64,000 bases of DNA from Scylla paramamosain. Lineage: Eukaryota > Arthropoda > Malacostraca > Decapoda > Portunidae. The notes beneath the pieces are model-generated. The model was not told the origin of the DNA, did no database searches, and saw only the letters and a list, made by a program, of their open reading frames with translations. Shown here piece by piece: positions 12,851 through 25,949 of the stretch. Numbering within the stretch: the stretch's first letter is position 1; every line of letters starts with the position of its first letter. The translations under genes were made by a program, and so were the position numbers. The stretch is taken from contig NC_087183.1 of NCBI RefSeq assembly GCF_035594125.1, positions 16,432,368 through 16,496,367 of the forward strand, read 5' to 3'.

Positions 12851-14131
12851 GGATGGGTGGGTGGGTGGGTGGGTGAGTGCCCTCCATGACCTAGTGAGTG
12901 GCTCGTGGCGTGACCTTGGGGGCGTCACAGAGGTGGTCAAGCGAACAGAATAACTGCTTCCTGGTTGGTGGGAGTGATAAGTCTTACAGAGCATCATTAA
13001 CTCGTGTCCTTCGCCTTCCCTTCTTCTTTTCCTTCTCTTCCTTCAGCTTCGCATCTTCATTTTTTAGTCTTATCTCTTCTTAGTATCTTTTTTTTCTTTT
13101 TTTTTCTTTTTAATCCTTAGCATCATTAGTTCGTGTCCTTCACTTTCCTTCTTTTCTTCTCTTCCTTCTGTTTTGTGTCTTCTTTTTATTCACGTCCCTT
13201 CATCTTTTCCTTTTCCATTTTTTTTTTTTATGCTCAGTCTTTAATTTTCTTTTATTTCTTCATTTTGTCTAGTTATTCACTTCCTTCATCTTTTTCTCTC
13301 ATTTTCGTTCATTCATCCCCTTTTTACTTGCTTTTTCTTTGTATTCCATTGTGTTGTTCATTTCCTTTGTGTTTAGTCATTCACCTTCTGCCATCTTTTT
13401 CTCTTCCTTTTGAGTTATTCCTTTACTGTATTTGTCCTTCTTTTGTCTTCCTTCGTGTTCTATTCATTTCTTCTCTTTGTGTCTATATTTATTCACCTTC
13501 CATATTTTTCTCTCCTTTTCAGTCATACTTCTGCTGTTTATTTGTTCTTCCCTTCGTGGTCTGTTAATTTCTTCCGCGTTTTGTCAAGTTACAGTCCTTC
13601 CTTTCACTCAACCACCACCAACTGATCCTCTACTGTTTCCCCTTCCTTTGTATTCATTGCTGTTCCCTCGTGTCTGCAGGCCGGGCGATGACAAACACGT
13701 AGCCACATCTTGGAGCGTCCTGTTGAACCCTTTCTCCGTGTCCGGCTGCCATGGGACGCTCAAATACCACGGGAATTTCGCTGACTTTCAGGATCCTTGC
13801 GGGAAAGAAAGGGTGGGAGTGAGAGTGAGAAGGAGACACACACACACACACACACACGCCCACACAGCACACTCACACAGCACATTCACACAGCACACTC
13901 ACAGAGCACACTCCCACCTCGTTTCCGTAGCAAAGCAGCGTTGGCCGGAAGCTCGTGTTTTGGTGTGTGGTGGTGGATTTATTATGTGGAAGGTAGTGGA
14001 GTGGAGTATCTGTTGGTTGGAGGTCATTGGGGGTGTGGAGTGTGGGTGTGAGGTGTTGGATTTACTATAGTCTGCGGAAGGTAGTGTGGTGAAGTGGTGA
14101 AATTTGTTTGCGGTTGCCTCCTGCGCAGCCA

Positions 14132-14134
<3 letters not shown>

Positions 14135-14220
<86 letters not shown>

Positions 14221-14573
14221 GCCATGGGTGGAAAAAAAGTCATCTTATTTGTTGACAGAACACGCGATGCAGAAACAAGTTGAGTGCGTGGCTTACGTAA
14301 CTCAGGAGGACTTCCCCGACCACCAAGGATCTGAGAAGGAGAGTGTTTCCTTCTCTCTCACCCTCTCTCCTTCTCCCCCTCACCCCCTTCTTTTCGTACC
14401 TTTCCTTTCCTTTGAGGGTGCGGTCACTGTGACGGCAACTAGTGGGCGCCTCTCAGCTGGCGGCCTGGCGACGGGACCGAATGACCGCCGCCACCACCAC
14501 CACCACCACCACCCGCTGCGTCATGTACGATCGCACTCTGTTGTAGACCGGAGGGAGGAAGAGGCTGCAAATA

Positions 14574-14664
<91 letters not shown>
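14135..14664. repeat. Two (CT)n microsatellites
   Basis: 14135-14218 and 14576-14664, direct orientation. Confidence 0.93.
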
Positions 14665-14667
<3 letters not shown>

Positions 14668-14734
14668 AATTTCGACATGTTACCGGATTCTTTTTTTTCG
14701 GTTTGTTCCGTGAGGGGTCGTCACAGCGGATCGG

Positions 14735-15130
14735 CCATTAGTCCTACACATGGCAATCCTTATATAAAGCGCACCTACCTATATCCACCTATCATCCCTA
14801 TCCATAAGTTTATCTAATCCATGTTACCTTATGTACACCTGCCAGAAAAGATGTTTAGGAGGCATAAGAAGAAACTGCAGGGGATTCTTCATGACAGTCC
14901 CAGTATAAAACACACCCAATCCATGTTAGCTTGCATAAATTACCTAGAAAAGATGTTAGATTAGAACTCATAAGAAGAAATTACAGGGGATTCTTGTCTT
15001 TGGGAGCCCTTACACATGGCAGTCCCAGTATAAAACATACCCAATCCATGTTAGCTTGCATAACTTACCTAGAAAAGATGTCAGATTAGAACTCATAAGA
15101 AGAAACTGCAGGGGATGCTTGCCTTTGGGA
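14735..15130. repeat. Tandem triplicate of a dispersed element (about 106 and 125 bp steps)
   Basis: The block 'cataagaagaaa.t.cagggga' recurs at 14863, 14969 and 15094. 'cagtcccagtataaaacacacccaatccatgttagcttgcat' follows each of the first two. A shared phrase 'cctacacatggcaa' links it to the element at 61890. Confidence 0.65.
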
Positions 15131-15458
15131 ACGCCAGGGAGCTCTTCGTTACTCACTGGATGCTGCAGCCGCGCTCTGTTACGACATGACTTAACACAGG
15201 CTGGCATTACGTTCATTACCGCGACCAGCCTGTGGTTTCCGAGTACTCCCTGTTTATTCTTCTACGTGTTTCATCATGGTTAAGTCTCCCCGTCTGTCCG
15301 TCTGTCTGGCTGGCTGTGTGTGTGTGTGGCTGCGAAGAAGTGTTGCGATGTAGGGTAGATAAGATGAAGGTTGTTTGATGTGGACGAGATGAAAACAGGT
15401 TCTGGGAAAGGACGGTCATGGTACATCAAACACCGCACACCCTGGCGCCAACGGTGAT

Positions 15459-15460
<2 letters not shown>

Positions 15461-15501
<41 letters not shown>

Positions 15502-15568
15502 AGAAAGAGAGAGAATACCCAATAATAGTACGACACAATGACGCAACAGTGTGTGAGTATTAGAGTAC

Positions 15569-15656
<88 letters not shown>
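15461..15656. repeat. Two (CA)n microsatellites
   Basis: 15461-15499 and 15572-15656, separated by a GA-rich and unique spacer. Confidence 0.93.
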
Positions 15657-15659
<3 letters not shown>

Positions 15660-16481
15660 ACACACAAACGCCTCGTGATTATAGAAACATGACAGGAAAT
15701 GGAGCTTGTCTTGTGGTAAGGATAGATACAGAGAGAGAGGGAGAGCTAAATGGGGGTGACTGTATAGAGGGAGAGTAGGGGAGTTAGGAAGTGTCCCGTG
15801 GCAAGACAGATTCTATGTAATATCACGTGTTGTCATTATATCCTGTTTTTCATTCGCTCTAAAGTTACATCAATAGTGTTAAGAGAATAGCTTGTATCTC
15901 TCTCTCTCCTTTTCTTCTTCTTCTTCTTCAATAAATATTAACATGTATATTTTCCCTCGTTCTTCTCATTCTCTTATTATATTTCCCTATCACGCTGTTC
16001 CTCTATTATCAACATCCTTTTTCTCCTCCCCCTCTCCGTCCTGCCGCTCCTCCTCCCCTTCCTTATCCATATCACAAAACATGAGCAGTCAGACCCTCCA
16101 CACATCACTTAAGCACACAAACAAACAGTAAGACCATCACGAGGAATGAATAAGAAGCATTGCGCAGATAAAAAAAAAAAATAAAAAAAACTTACGCAAC
16201 ACATCCTCTCACATAAATAAACGTGATGCGTGAGAAATAAAAGGTGTGTGTGCATCTCTCCTTGCTCAGGTATTCCCTTCCCCGCCTCATCCTGCGCTCT
16301 GCTCGTCTGTCTCCTGCGTCACGAGGGGAGCGGAAACTTGAACATACTTGGAACTCTGGAGTAATTCGACTAACATTAGAACAAGGGATCCACCTCTATA
16401 ACTTCCTCAGCCGTCTTCCTGCCGTGCGCTCTTATGGAAAGCTGGGAAGTGAGGCTATAATTACTCAGTACTTTTCTTTTT

Positions 16482-16484
<3 letters not shown>

Positions 16485-16523
<39 letters not shown>
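16485..16523. repeat. (AGT)n microsatellite
   Basis: Thirteen AGT units. A similar interrupted (AGT)n is at 22195-22256. Confidence 0.9.
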
Positions 16524-16524
<1 letters not shown>

Positions 16525-17009
16525 ATAGATCTTTATAACGACACCTTTCTCTCCTGTTCGTTCTAGATTTGAAATTTGTGTCTATTGTTCCGCAGACTGG
16601 CCACTATTTTTTTTTCCTTGCTTCCTTTTCTGCTTGTGTACTGTCACTAAATACTAGTATCTTGGCTAGAGTGTCTTCTTTGCCCTCTAGCTAAGGCTGG
16701 TGCAATGCTGAGTCTGCTACTCGCACGTCGCTACACACTAGACAGTAAAGCAGGAAACGTCATCTATCCTCAATCTCATATTTGCAAGCAGGACATGTCG
16801 TATCCTTTCCCTGATAGTTTTTCCTCCAATATAATGGCGATGAGTCAGTTATGCGGCGCGAGTTGTAGTGCGGTGCGTCATGAGTAATGGGATGTGAGTC
16901 GCGGCGAGGCTGGCGTAACACCTGTTGGCTAATACGGCAGGTTGGATGAGTCGTGAGTGTCGCTAAGTTTTGGATGACGCGGCGTCCTTCCTTGGCGACA
17001 CTACTCTGG

Positions 17010-17222
17010 CCTTAGGAACGCTTCGGGATTTCACTAGAGCGGTTTCCAAAAGGCCACAGTCGTGATCTACCGAGTTCTAGTTCTCACGGTACTTTTAGTG
17101 GTCGAGGGTCATTATTAAACTATCACCGGAATCGTGAAATCATCCATAAAATTCCCCGCAGGGACTTCCTCCAGGCACTATTAAAAGTTGTCAAGATGGA
17201 ATGACGAAACGTTTTGATAGGA
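17010..17222. mobile_element. MITE-like element, very diverged copy
   Basis: Order of words (aggaacgctt, ggtttccaaaaggccacag, tatcaccggaatcg, gaaacgttttg) resembles the family, but termini are poor. Confidence 0.35.
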
Positions 17223-17693
17223 CACAGACGCTCCCGGGCAGGACCTGAGCGCCACTAGTTTCCCGTCAGTGCCCCGCCAGTGCCTCGTGTGCCCCGGGGA
17301 TGATTCACGATGTTTGTCAAGCTGTGCGAACCCTCCCAGGCCGCCAATCAAGGGATGAGGGTGTTGCCGCCGCGCCGTGATGGATGGGGCGTTGACGCGG
17401 CCCCTCCACCACAACGCGGACCAACAAGAGAAAGTTTAGTTCTGTGAAAACCATACAGCACTCATGCCCCGCACCGTGACGTCAAGGGACACAACACTCC
17501 ATGACGCCTAAACTTGGGCAGCTGGTGATGGTGGTGGTGGCAGCTGCTGTGATACCGCCGAGCACAACACACGCCCACGCCCTCGCCAACCGGGGGTGCC
17601 TCAGACGTGCCCGAGAGAGAGGTAGTGGCGAGGGAGGCGGGCCTCCTAAATTGCCTTAATTAATGACATTTGGCATCTTGCGTGAGGGATACA

Positions 17694-17724
17694 TATAAGC
17701 CATCCTGAGAGCGCCCGGGGCATT
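17694..17724 (+). promoter_or_regulatory. TATA box and initiator candidate
   Basis: TATAAG begins at 17694. A CATTG initiator-like element lies about 28 bp on (A at 17722), at the usual TATA-to-start spacing. It precedes the MGYLRNF exon. Confidence 0.4.
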
Positions 17725-17829
17725 GTATAGTGCGCGGCGACTGGAAGAGAAGCATCCGTCTTCCCCGAGACTGTGTGCCGTGCGGACCGGTGACTGTGTG
17801 CCTGAAAGATCTCCTGACGCGGCGCCACC

Positions 17830-17850
17830 ATGGGCTACCTCAGAAACTTC
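17830..17850 (+). CDS. Candidate alternative first coding exon (MGYLRNF)
   Basis: The start context gcgccaccATGGGC is a near-perfect Kozak site. Seven codons run to TTC|gtgagt in phase 0. A TATA-like box lies about 135 bp upstream (17694) with a CA initiator near 17722. The arrangement looks like a short first coding exon of the downstream + strand gene. Confidence 0.42.
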
Positions 17851-19775
17851 GTGAGTTCAGAGTTGTGTTTGTTTGTGTGGCGGAGCCGAGTGGGGCAGGA
17901 TGGACAGGAGTGGGGTGAGGGTGGGGCCAAAAGGGTGGCGGTCCTGGCACGCCTCAGCTTGATCCACTCAGCCCGCGGCGATAAGACAAGGACGTGGAGG
18001 GCAGGTGTTCGCTGAGCGGCGCCAACACCACTGCGGTAGTGCGGCGCGCGGCGGCTAGACACGCGGCTTATCAGATAACGGGGCGCGGCGAGCGTGTGAG
18101 CTGCGCGTTGCGTTATCTGTGTCAAGCGGTGACGGTTCCTGCCGGAGGCTGGGATGCCCACAGCCCTCGGCGGAGAGATGAATGGCGTGCGTGAACGCCG
18201 TAGACTATCTGAGGCACTATCAGCCAAACCCTCTAGCTTTTTCATCTTGCTTCTTATCACTGAGCTTCACGTGGTGCTCAGCCTCGTCCCCGTCAGATAA
18301 ACAAGGCAAAAGATAAACAAATACATACAAAGATAAGCAAACATTCAAGACATGTCAGCTGCAGGTCTGAGACAAGCGCTAAACTGTCTGGTACACAGCG
18401 GTGGGCGGCGGGCGTGTCGAAGGGGTGGCGCTGGGAGGAGGGGGAGACGGTGGCTGGAAGCAGGTTTGGACGTGGCGGGGCAGGTGTGGCCATGTTGGGG
18501 CAGGTGGGGATCGCAGCTGAGTCACTAAACAGAGTCATCGAAGCAGTGATTCACACTTACATCCTTCCCCCTCCCCTGTCCCTCCACCCTCCCCCCATGC
18601 CTGTTCCGCTTCCCATACCTCCATTCCTTGCCTCGCTCCCCTGTCTCTTCTATCTCATTATCTCGTCCACTGCTTGTTTATCTCCCCCATCTCGTCTCCT
18701 TATACCTCATCTACTTTCTCGTTCACTTCCTTCATCTTATCTCCTCTACTTTACCACTTGCATATGTACTGTACCCCCTTTTATCTCGATCTCCTTTCAT
18801 TCTTCATCTACCGCTCTCCCTTCATCCGTTATTTTGCCTCTTAAACCCATTCCTCCATTAACCTCTTTCCCCGTTCCCTCACCCACTCATCTGCACACCT
18901 ACAACCTCTGCTATAACCATTCCATAACCTTCCGTAACCCTAAAAACCGACGTGCTTCTCACCATTGACCCAATCTTGAGAAGTCCCCCTGAAGTCAAGT
19001 ATCATGCAATGCACAACGTTTTCTCTTTTTTTTTGCGCGACAAGAGCGGAACATGTGCGCTGAGTCATGTTTGGGCGTAGTACCAGCTCGAAGTGACGTG
19101 GCGGATGTTACGTACGTGTGTCAAGGGACGCATGCGTGTCATCTGTGCTTGGTAGACGTGAGGATTGTGTTGGTGGGCAGAGAGGCCTTTGTTTAGCTAT
19201 TGCGCAATCTTGATCTTGTTGGGGTTGTGTTGTCTGCTTGTCGAGTTAATACGTTTTGTGTTGGAGTGTTTACGAGTGTGTGTGTATGTGTGTTTTATAC
19301 ATATAGAGCTAGGATTACTTATCTAGGATCCTAAGCATTTTAATAATAATTCGTATTAATAGCTAGATAATAATGGTGGTGATGTTAGTAATGATGTTAA
19401 TGATAATAGTAATGCTTATAATAATGAAGGTAAAGGTACATAAAGCAGATTATTAAAACACGAAAAAGGGAGAAAACAAGTGGAAGAGAAGAGAGCAAAA
19501 CAAGATGACGAAAACAAAACAATGATGATGATAATAATAACTATTAATTATAATGTAATTTCACTAGAAGACATAAACATCCCAATAAAAAATAAATAAA
19601 AAAAATAAAAACGAGAACATGATGCACTAAAAGATATATACATAAAAAATAAATAAAAGTAAGATTATAAACAAAAGCCATAATAATAACGATAATGGTA
19701 ATTATGATGATGATGATGATGATAACAATTAAGAAGCAAAGGTCACACTAGTTGCGGTCGCGTCCTCCTCCCACT

Positions 19776-19779
<4 letters not shown>

Positions 19780-19810
<31 letters not shown>

Positions 19811-19974
19811 GTGAAAGCCGTCACAACACTGGCTTGCGGTTTCCTGCTGTCTGTCAGAGGTACACTCACGCTGGTTTACCGGGAAACAGGTTAGCTTGGG
19901 ACAAAAACACCTCTGCATTAGCAGTAATAATAATACCAGTAACATTAATAGTGATAACATAAGTATACTGTCAG

Positions 19975-20027
<53 letters not shown>

Positions 20028-20045
20028 GAGGAGGAGGAAGAAGAG
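19780..20045. repeat. (GT)n and (ATG)n/(GAG)n
   Basis: (GT)n 19780-19810, (ATG)n 19975-20023 running into GGA repeats. Surroundings 19320-20160 are AT-rich with many ATA/AAT triplets and no gene. Confidence 0.88.
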
Positions 20046-20232
20046 ATATCAGTAAGAGCCAACAAAAAGAGGCAAAATAAATTGGAAAAGAAGAGAACAA
20101 GTAAATTAATGATAATGATAATAGTAATATCAAGAAAAATAAGAATAATAATAACTTTTTATTTTCAAACTTCTCAAAATTAAGTTCGTTGCTGTACCGA
20201 AACAATTGATCGAATTAGTAAGCTAATGAGCG

Positions 20233-20234
<2 letters not shown>

Positions 20235-20310
<76 letters not shown>
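20235..20310. repeat. (GA)n microsatellite
   Basis: About 38 units; a GGA repeat follows at 20549-20578. Confidence 0.93.
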
Positions 20311-20312
<2 letters not shown>

Positions 20313-21392
20313 ATTTCAAGCCACCAAAACAACGAAATCCTAAAGCGCAGATTACCAAAAAGAAGGAAGATGAGTACTTGAATCCGTGAGGGGCGTGTGT
20401 ACGTGCGTGTGTCGCCTCCTCCTCCCAAGACCCCAATTTAGGCATAACACAGGAATTCCCTCATTAAACCTTGACATCATTCCCACCCACTCACTTAGCG
20501 CGTCTGATTATGTCCTTATTTGGGGATCCGATAACACGCGGGAGCCAGGAGGAGGAGGAGGAGGAAGAGGAGGAGGAAGCGAGGGCGGCTGGTGGTTTTG
20601 TCTTCTGTCTTCCTGATGAGATGGTGACTGGTGAGCTGGCCCGGACCTTACCTCATCCATTATCTCCTCTATCTCCTTATCGCGGCCCGAGTAAGGAAGT
20701 AGTCCCAACCAAACTTAACCCGGCCACCCTCCCGCCCGCTTGTCAGGTCCTCTTTTATTCTATTTTCGTACCCTACAGGAACAAAAGGACTCCTTATTCG
20801 TATCCTACAAGACTAGGATTCCTCATTACCCTTCTTCATATCCTAAAAGGCACAAGGACTTCGTATTAAGGCTAAAAGGTTTCCTCACCCTTTTCGTGTA
20901 CTAAAGAACTCAAGGAAATTATTGTTGTCCTATCCGTATCATAGAACTAGAGGTCGTAACGGTAACCTTATTCGTATTCTACAGGGCTAGAGAGACGTAC
21001 AGTGAATGAGTAGCGGAGGGACGGAATCCTGACCTGTTATTTTGTAAACGTTTAAATTTGTTGTTCGTGTTTAATGACTCGTGTTTTATTTTATTTATGT
21101 ATTTATTTATTTATTTTTTTTTTTTTTTATTTACGTAAGGGCTTGTATTCTTCGTAGCTGTTTGTACTTCGTGTGATTTAGTGGATTTCTCCAAAACGTT
21201 TACAAATCTTTATCTCTCGTACTTCTTGTGATTTCGTGTCTCTTGTATTTCTTAGGACGCTTGCATTATTTATTTATTTGATTTTTTTTTTCTCAAGTTT
21301 CACTTCCAAACAAAGAGGTAATGGTCAATGTCGAGTGAACCACTTCTGTCACTAACGAGTTAAGAATCACCCTTAACGTGTCTCTAAAGCCC

Positions 21393-21553
21393 GTGTTCTG
21401 AAACCCTCTGCTCTCTCCATCACCAAAAGCATTTCTCTTGTAAATAATATAGAAACCCTATTAATCTGTCACTAGAACCCTTAGAACAACCCTTAGAAAC
21501 CCGCGTCACTTCAACTAGAGCCTTTTGAAAGGAGTGGAGGTGTTTCACAATAT
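21393..21553. mobile_element. MITE-like dispersed element, copy
   Basis: Starts gtgttctgaaac and holds 'ataatatagaaaccctatta' and 'acttcaactagagccttttg'. Right terminus eroded at gtttcacaatat. Confidence 0.55.
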
Positions 21554-23860
21554 GTTCGCTACAATAACCACCTGACGAGCTTGAGGGAATGGGTTGGGTG
21601 ATATTTCCTCGTTTGGCTGGCGGGTGGGCGTGGCGGAGGGGCGGGCGGGTGGACAGCACCCAGATTGTCACTGTCAGGAATGAGCCCGCCCGCTGGAGCC
21701 TAATTGTAGCCTCCTGCCGCGGCGGGAGATGTGGTGATAGGCTCAGGCAGCGATACTCTCAGGGTTCATCAGGAGCATCAGCACCTCACTTGTTCAACAC
21801 GACCCTCCCACCCGCCCATCACCTCCTCCCCGCCCTCTGTCCTTGCCTCCCCTTACCTTCCCACCACCACTCCCACTCCTTTTGGCTCCTCACCTCCTCC
21901 CTAGCCATCCACACCTTCATTTCACCCCTCTCACCTCCACTCCGCCCTTATTTCCCTCCTCTCCCTACCTCATCCATACCCACTCCTCACCCTTCCCCAC
22001 CGCTACCCACCATCCCTTACTTCTCTAACTTATCCTCACATCCCTACGTCCACCAAGCCCCCTCATTCCTTCCTCCCTTCCTTCCCAGACCTGCCACGCC
22101 TCACTTCTCTCCCCAACATGCCCTCCTCCCCTCCTTTCATCTCTCCCTCATTCCTTCGTCCTTTACTGCGCCTCCCTCTGCTGATAGTAGTAAAAGTAGT
22201 AGTAGTAGTAGTAGTAGTAGTATTAATAGTAGTAGTAGTAGTACTAGTAGTAGTACACTAATACGCGAAGCAACGAACGCTACGAACAATATTAGAACAA
22301 AGTAAGGACCGGAAAGAAGGCGGGGAACGTTCCGAGAACACACACACGCACGCAGGCTCTCATTCTCCCCCGAACACACACACACACACACACACAATTT
22401 TTTTTCCTATCCCTAAAATACGTGAACTCCTAATGAAATTTTCCTTTTCTTGGTCAGTCCACCACCACCACCACCCTCCGTCCACTTTATGGTTTAGCAG
22501 ACGCGTGATAAATGAATTGTGTGTTCAGGTGGCTTGGGTCCAGTAGCTTATTGTGTGTGTGTGTTTGTGTGTGTGGTGTGTGTGTGTGTGTGTTTGAGCG
22601 AGGCGCCCAGGAGAGTAGGTGGCAGTTTCGTGTGGGAAGGAGGAAAGGGGGAGTGAAGAAGGTAGGTAAAGGAAGGAAGGAAGGATAGAAGAAAGGGTTG
22701 ATAGATAGAGGAAGTGAAGGAAGTTGGTAGATAAAGAAAGGAAGGATAAAAGAGAGGCAATGAATTGAAGGGAAGACTGGAGGGAAGAGGTAGTGAAGGA
22801 AGGAAGACAGGAAATGAATGAACAGGTAAATAAATACAGAAAGAAAAGGAGTGAAGGAAGAAAATGAAGAAATAAAGGAAGACAGGGAATGAACGAACAA
22901 GCAGATAAATACAGGAAGGAAAGGAGTGAAGGAAATAGGTAAAAGAAGGAAGGATAAAATATTGGTAGATAGATGGAGGAAGAAAAGGAGTGAATGAGAT
23001 AGGTAAAGAGAATAATGATGGCGGCACTTTTATGCTGGTTGCCACATCTCTCTTCGCTCGTGGTCATCAAGATCAGGAAATTTACAACTCAAATGTTGTG
23101 ACTGTTCGAGTGGTTAATAAAAAGTTTTCCTCGTACGCTTAAATTTTGCTGGTTCGAAAAGTGAAGTTTATTTTTTTTTCATACGTATATCAAATGAAGC
23201 GTATTTTGTTTTCGTATAATTTTCAAAGGTTTCCCTTCATTATTTTTGCCTTTGGTTTATTTATTTTATCCGGTTTTATTTTTTATTTAATTTGTCATAA
23301 TATTTTCGTTGATGATCTTTTAAAAAACTTTGTCATTATTCGTATTCTTTCTGTTCTCATACTGTCTTTCTTACCCCCAGGTGTGTATTAGCAATGTTAC
23401 GTCTTCTTCCACCAATTTTGTTACCTCTGTTACGCCACTAAGTCATTATGGATTCACTTACTGTCATGTGGGGGATCACGTACCATTAACCTGTCTCGCT
23501 CTTGTTCTAACATTGCTACAGGCTTGTCTTATCTCTCCCTTCATCTCTCCCACTTCCCAGACTCTCGCCCCCGCACTGATATCCGTCCCTACACAAGTCA
23601 TGCATACCGAACCACTGAATTCAATTGACGTCAAGGGAGTTAGCAAGATCTTGAAGGAAGCCGCTGCAGTTATCGTGGCTTCCTTCGTAACTATCTCGTC
23701 TTCCGCCTTCCTGATAGCATTGTCACCCTTCTCTCCCTCCATCCCCCCCTCCATCCCTCCCTCGGTTTTACTTTCCCTCCCCCTCATTCCTACGACTCTT
23801 ACGCAACACTTCCGCTTTCCTCGTTTTCTTTCGTGTTCATACCTGGTATCGTTATCGTTC

Positions 23861-23952
<92 letters not shown>

Positions 23953-24008
23953 GTACCTGTGTATCTTGCGTCATTGTGTTGTTACGTGCCTCACAGAATG
24001 GAAAGATT

Positions 24009-24046
<38 letters not shown>

Positions 24047-24101
24047 TGTATGTTTCGTGCATTTTATTTCACGTTTTTTTTTTTTTTTTTTTTTTTTTTT
24101 T
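23861..24101. repeat. (CT)n, (GT)n and poly(T)
   Basis: (CT)n 23861-23949, (GT)n 24010-24043, poly(T) 24074-24101. Confidence 0.93.
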
Positions 24102-24127
24102 GTGCATGTTTGTATTGTTTATGTTTT

Positions 24128-24375
24128 GTGTTTCAGAGTAACGTATCCTGACGTGACCTGACCCAATCTTACCAAACGTAACTTTGCCTTACCTAACGTA
24201 ACTTAACTTAACCTAAACTAATCTAATCTAACCTTACCTAACCTAATCTAACCCAACCCAACTTTGTCTAACTTAATCTTACCTAACCCATCCTAGTCTA
24301 ACCTATCCTAACCTAACCTAATCTAACATAACATCATGTAATCTGATCTACCATGACGTACCATAACATAACCTT
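24128..24375. repeat. Second degenerate CCTAA array
   Basis: CCTAA, TCTAA, CTTAA and CGTAA pentamers in one orientation, more decayed than the 11.6 kb array. It follows a poly(T) tract and (GT)n. Confidence 0.65.
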
Positions 24376-25015
24376 GCCTGTTCCTACCCCGCTCCAGTGT
24401 GTGTCCAAGAAAACTACGTCACGGTCCTAGGCAACGTGTAGCTGTTTCTTCGTTATGTGATTAAAGTAGGAAAATACCCTTTGATGATTTACCAAAAGAA
24501 GTAAAATTATATCTAATTAGGAAACAGGAGAAAAGTGCATTGTACAGTAGTGGCATCTTCCCGCCCACGTAGTACATGAAGGCACGTGATGAAATACTTA
24601 AAGTACTACACACTTATGTACGCACATTGTACACTACGTAACTGCATTGCCAACGAACTTGTACTACGCACACACACACACAAACACACTAAAGTAAACA
24701 CCAGAACGTATGTCATTAACATGCCAACGGATACGTTTTGTGTCTACGAACATACGTAAGACTCGAACACATCACATCCTTTAGTTTATATGGAGACATC
24801 CCTCATTCAACGGTTCAGTCCCATGATTGAAGTGGTGCTTAAAGGATACAGCTCCTACAGTGCCTCATCATACAGTGATTACATACCTAGGACACATTAC
24901 AATACAGTGCCTGGACATACTAGAGTACCTTTTGAACAGTGCCATATCTTAAAATAGCTTCGCCTACAGTGCCAGCTATACAGTGCCTGAACTTAGTGTC
25001 TTGAAACTGAGTATT

Positions 25016-25145
25016 TGACCTTGCATTCCGTGACCTTCGTGGCCTTGCAGTGCCTTATACTAGAGTGCCTGACCTTAGACCATATTTAGTGTCTTGAAAT
25101 TAAGCACTTGACCTTAAATTCCCTGACTTTCTTGGCCTTGACCTT
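25016..25145 (+). promoter_or_regulatory. Cluster of five TGACCTT (AAGGTCA) half-sites
   Basis: TGACCTT occurs at 25016, 25031, 25070, 25109 and 25139, all in one orientation, within an imperfect repeat of about 93 bp. AAGGTCA is the extended half-site bound by monomeric nuclear receptors such as FTZ-F1 and ERR. It lies directly upstream of the 25168 candidate exon. Confidence 0.4.
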
Positions 25146-25167
25146 ATCACAAAAAAAAAAAAAATAA

Positions 25168-25341
25168 ATGTCTTCATTCGAATCTCAACTCGCCAAAATG
25201 GAAATGTGTGACTGCGGTATAACAGACATGGAAGATACGACTAACTGCTACTCCTACGACTACCAGTACTACCACCACTGCTACCATGATTCTGACTACT
25301 ACTACTACCACCGCTACAAGACCTGCGAGATGGTGCTCATG
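25168..25341 (+). CDS. Candidate alternative first coding exon, Tyr/His/Cys-rich, 58 codons
   Basis: ATG 25168 opens MSSFESQLAKMEMCDCGITD and continues through a Tyr/Asp/His-rich stretch (YDYQYYHHCYHDSDYYYYH) to CEMVLM|gtaagg, phase 0. At 58 codons it is the longest non-repeat candidate upstream of 35766. It lies immediately downstream of a cluster of TGACCTT motifs. Tyr codons are mixed TAC in a degenerate ACT/ACC repeat, so it may derive from an expanded trinucleotide. Confidence 0.42.
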
Positions 25342-25464
25342 GTAAGGCAACGTGAGTGGAGCGGTTGGCGGCGAGTCTTGTCGCTTTCCTTGAAGACACC
25401 ACGATAAGAAACGTTTTGTGGTGCATTGTTGGAGCGGAGAGCGTACTGTACATTTTGCTCCTTA

Positions 25465-25466
<2 letters not shown>

Positions 25467-25506
<40 letters not shown>

Positions 25507-25900
25507 GGTGGGGGGAGGGTTGAGTGGGTTGCTGGGTGGGTGTGCGACTTTTCTCCTCCTCCTCCTCCTCCTTTATGCCACACATCACCTCGCCCAACTA
25601 AATTCGCTTCCTCGCTCTTCTTTTACGCTTCAGTCATGTTTAGGTTGATAATGAAAGGTATTGAAAGATGCCGCCTCCCTCTCCTTTATCGTCTCTCCCT
25701 TCTCCTCACACTCTCTCTCCTTTTATGTCCTCATTCATTCATTACTTAATATCCTGGCACTCCTCTCCATCCATCCATCCGTCCATCCGTCCACTCCCTT
25801 CCTTCCGTTTCCTTCCTCGCTTACGTCTTCCTTATCTCCTTCCGTTCGTTAATCTTCTCGCGGCATGAGCAACACCCCCGCATCATTTCTAATTGTGGTT

Positions 25901-25946
<46 letters not shown>
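25467..25946. repeat. (GT)n and (GA)n
   Basis: (GT)n 25467-25505 and (GA)n 25904-25946, with TCC and pyrimidine-rich sequence between. Confidence 0.9.

Positions 25947-25949
<3 letters not shown>

Larger units (their letters stand above)
17851..25167. other. No confirmed gene; AT-rich and pyrimidine-rich sequence
   Basis: 18540-18960 and 21780-22180 are C/T-rich; 19320-20170 and 23080-23400 are AT-rich; 22550-22990 is G/A-rich. No exon with convincing borders. Confidence 0.5.

Noticed and set aside
13020..13680. Phe/Ser-rich membrane-like frames
   Set aside because: T/C-rich composition produces stop-poor Phe/Ser/Leu frames in all three phases.
13681..13860. Exon-like block after tcgtgtctgcag
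   Set aside because: Acceptor looks good but there is no usable donor before the CA repeat, and two of three frames stop at once.
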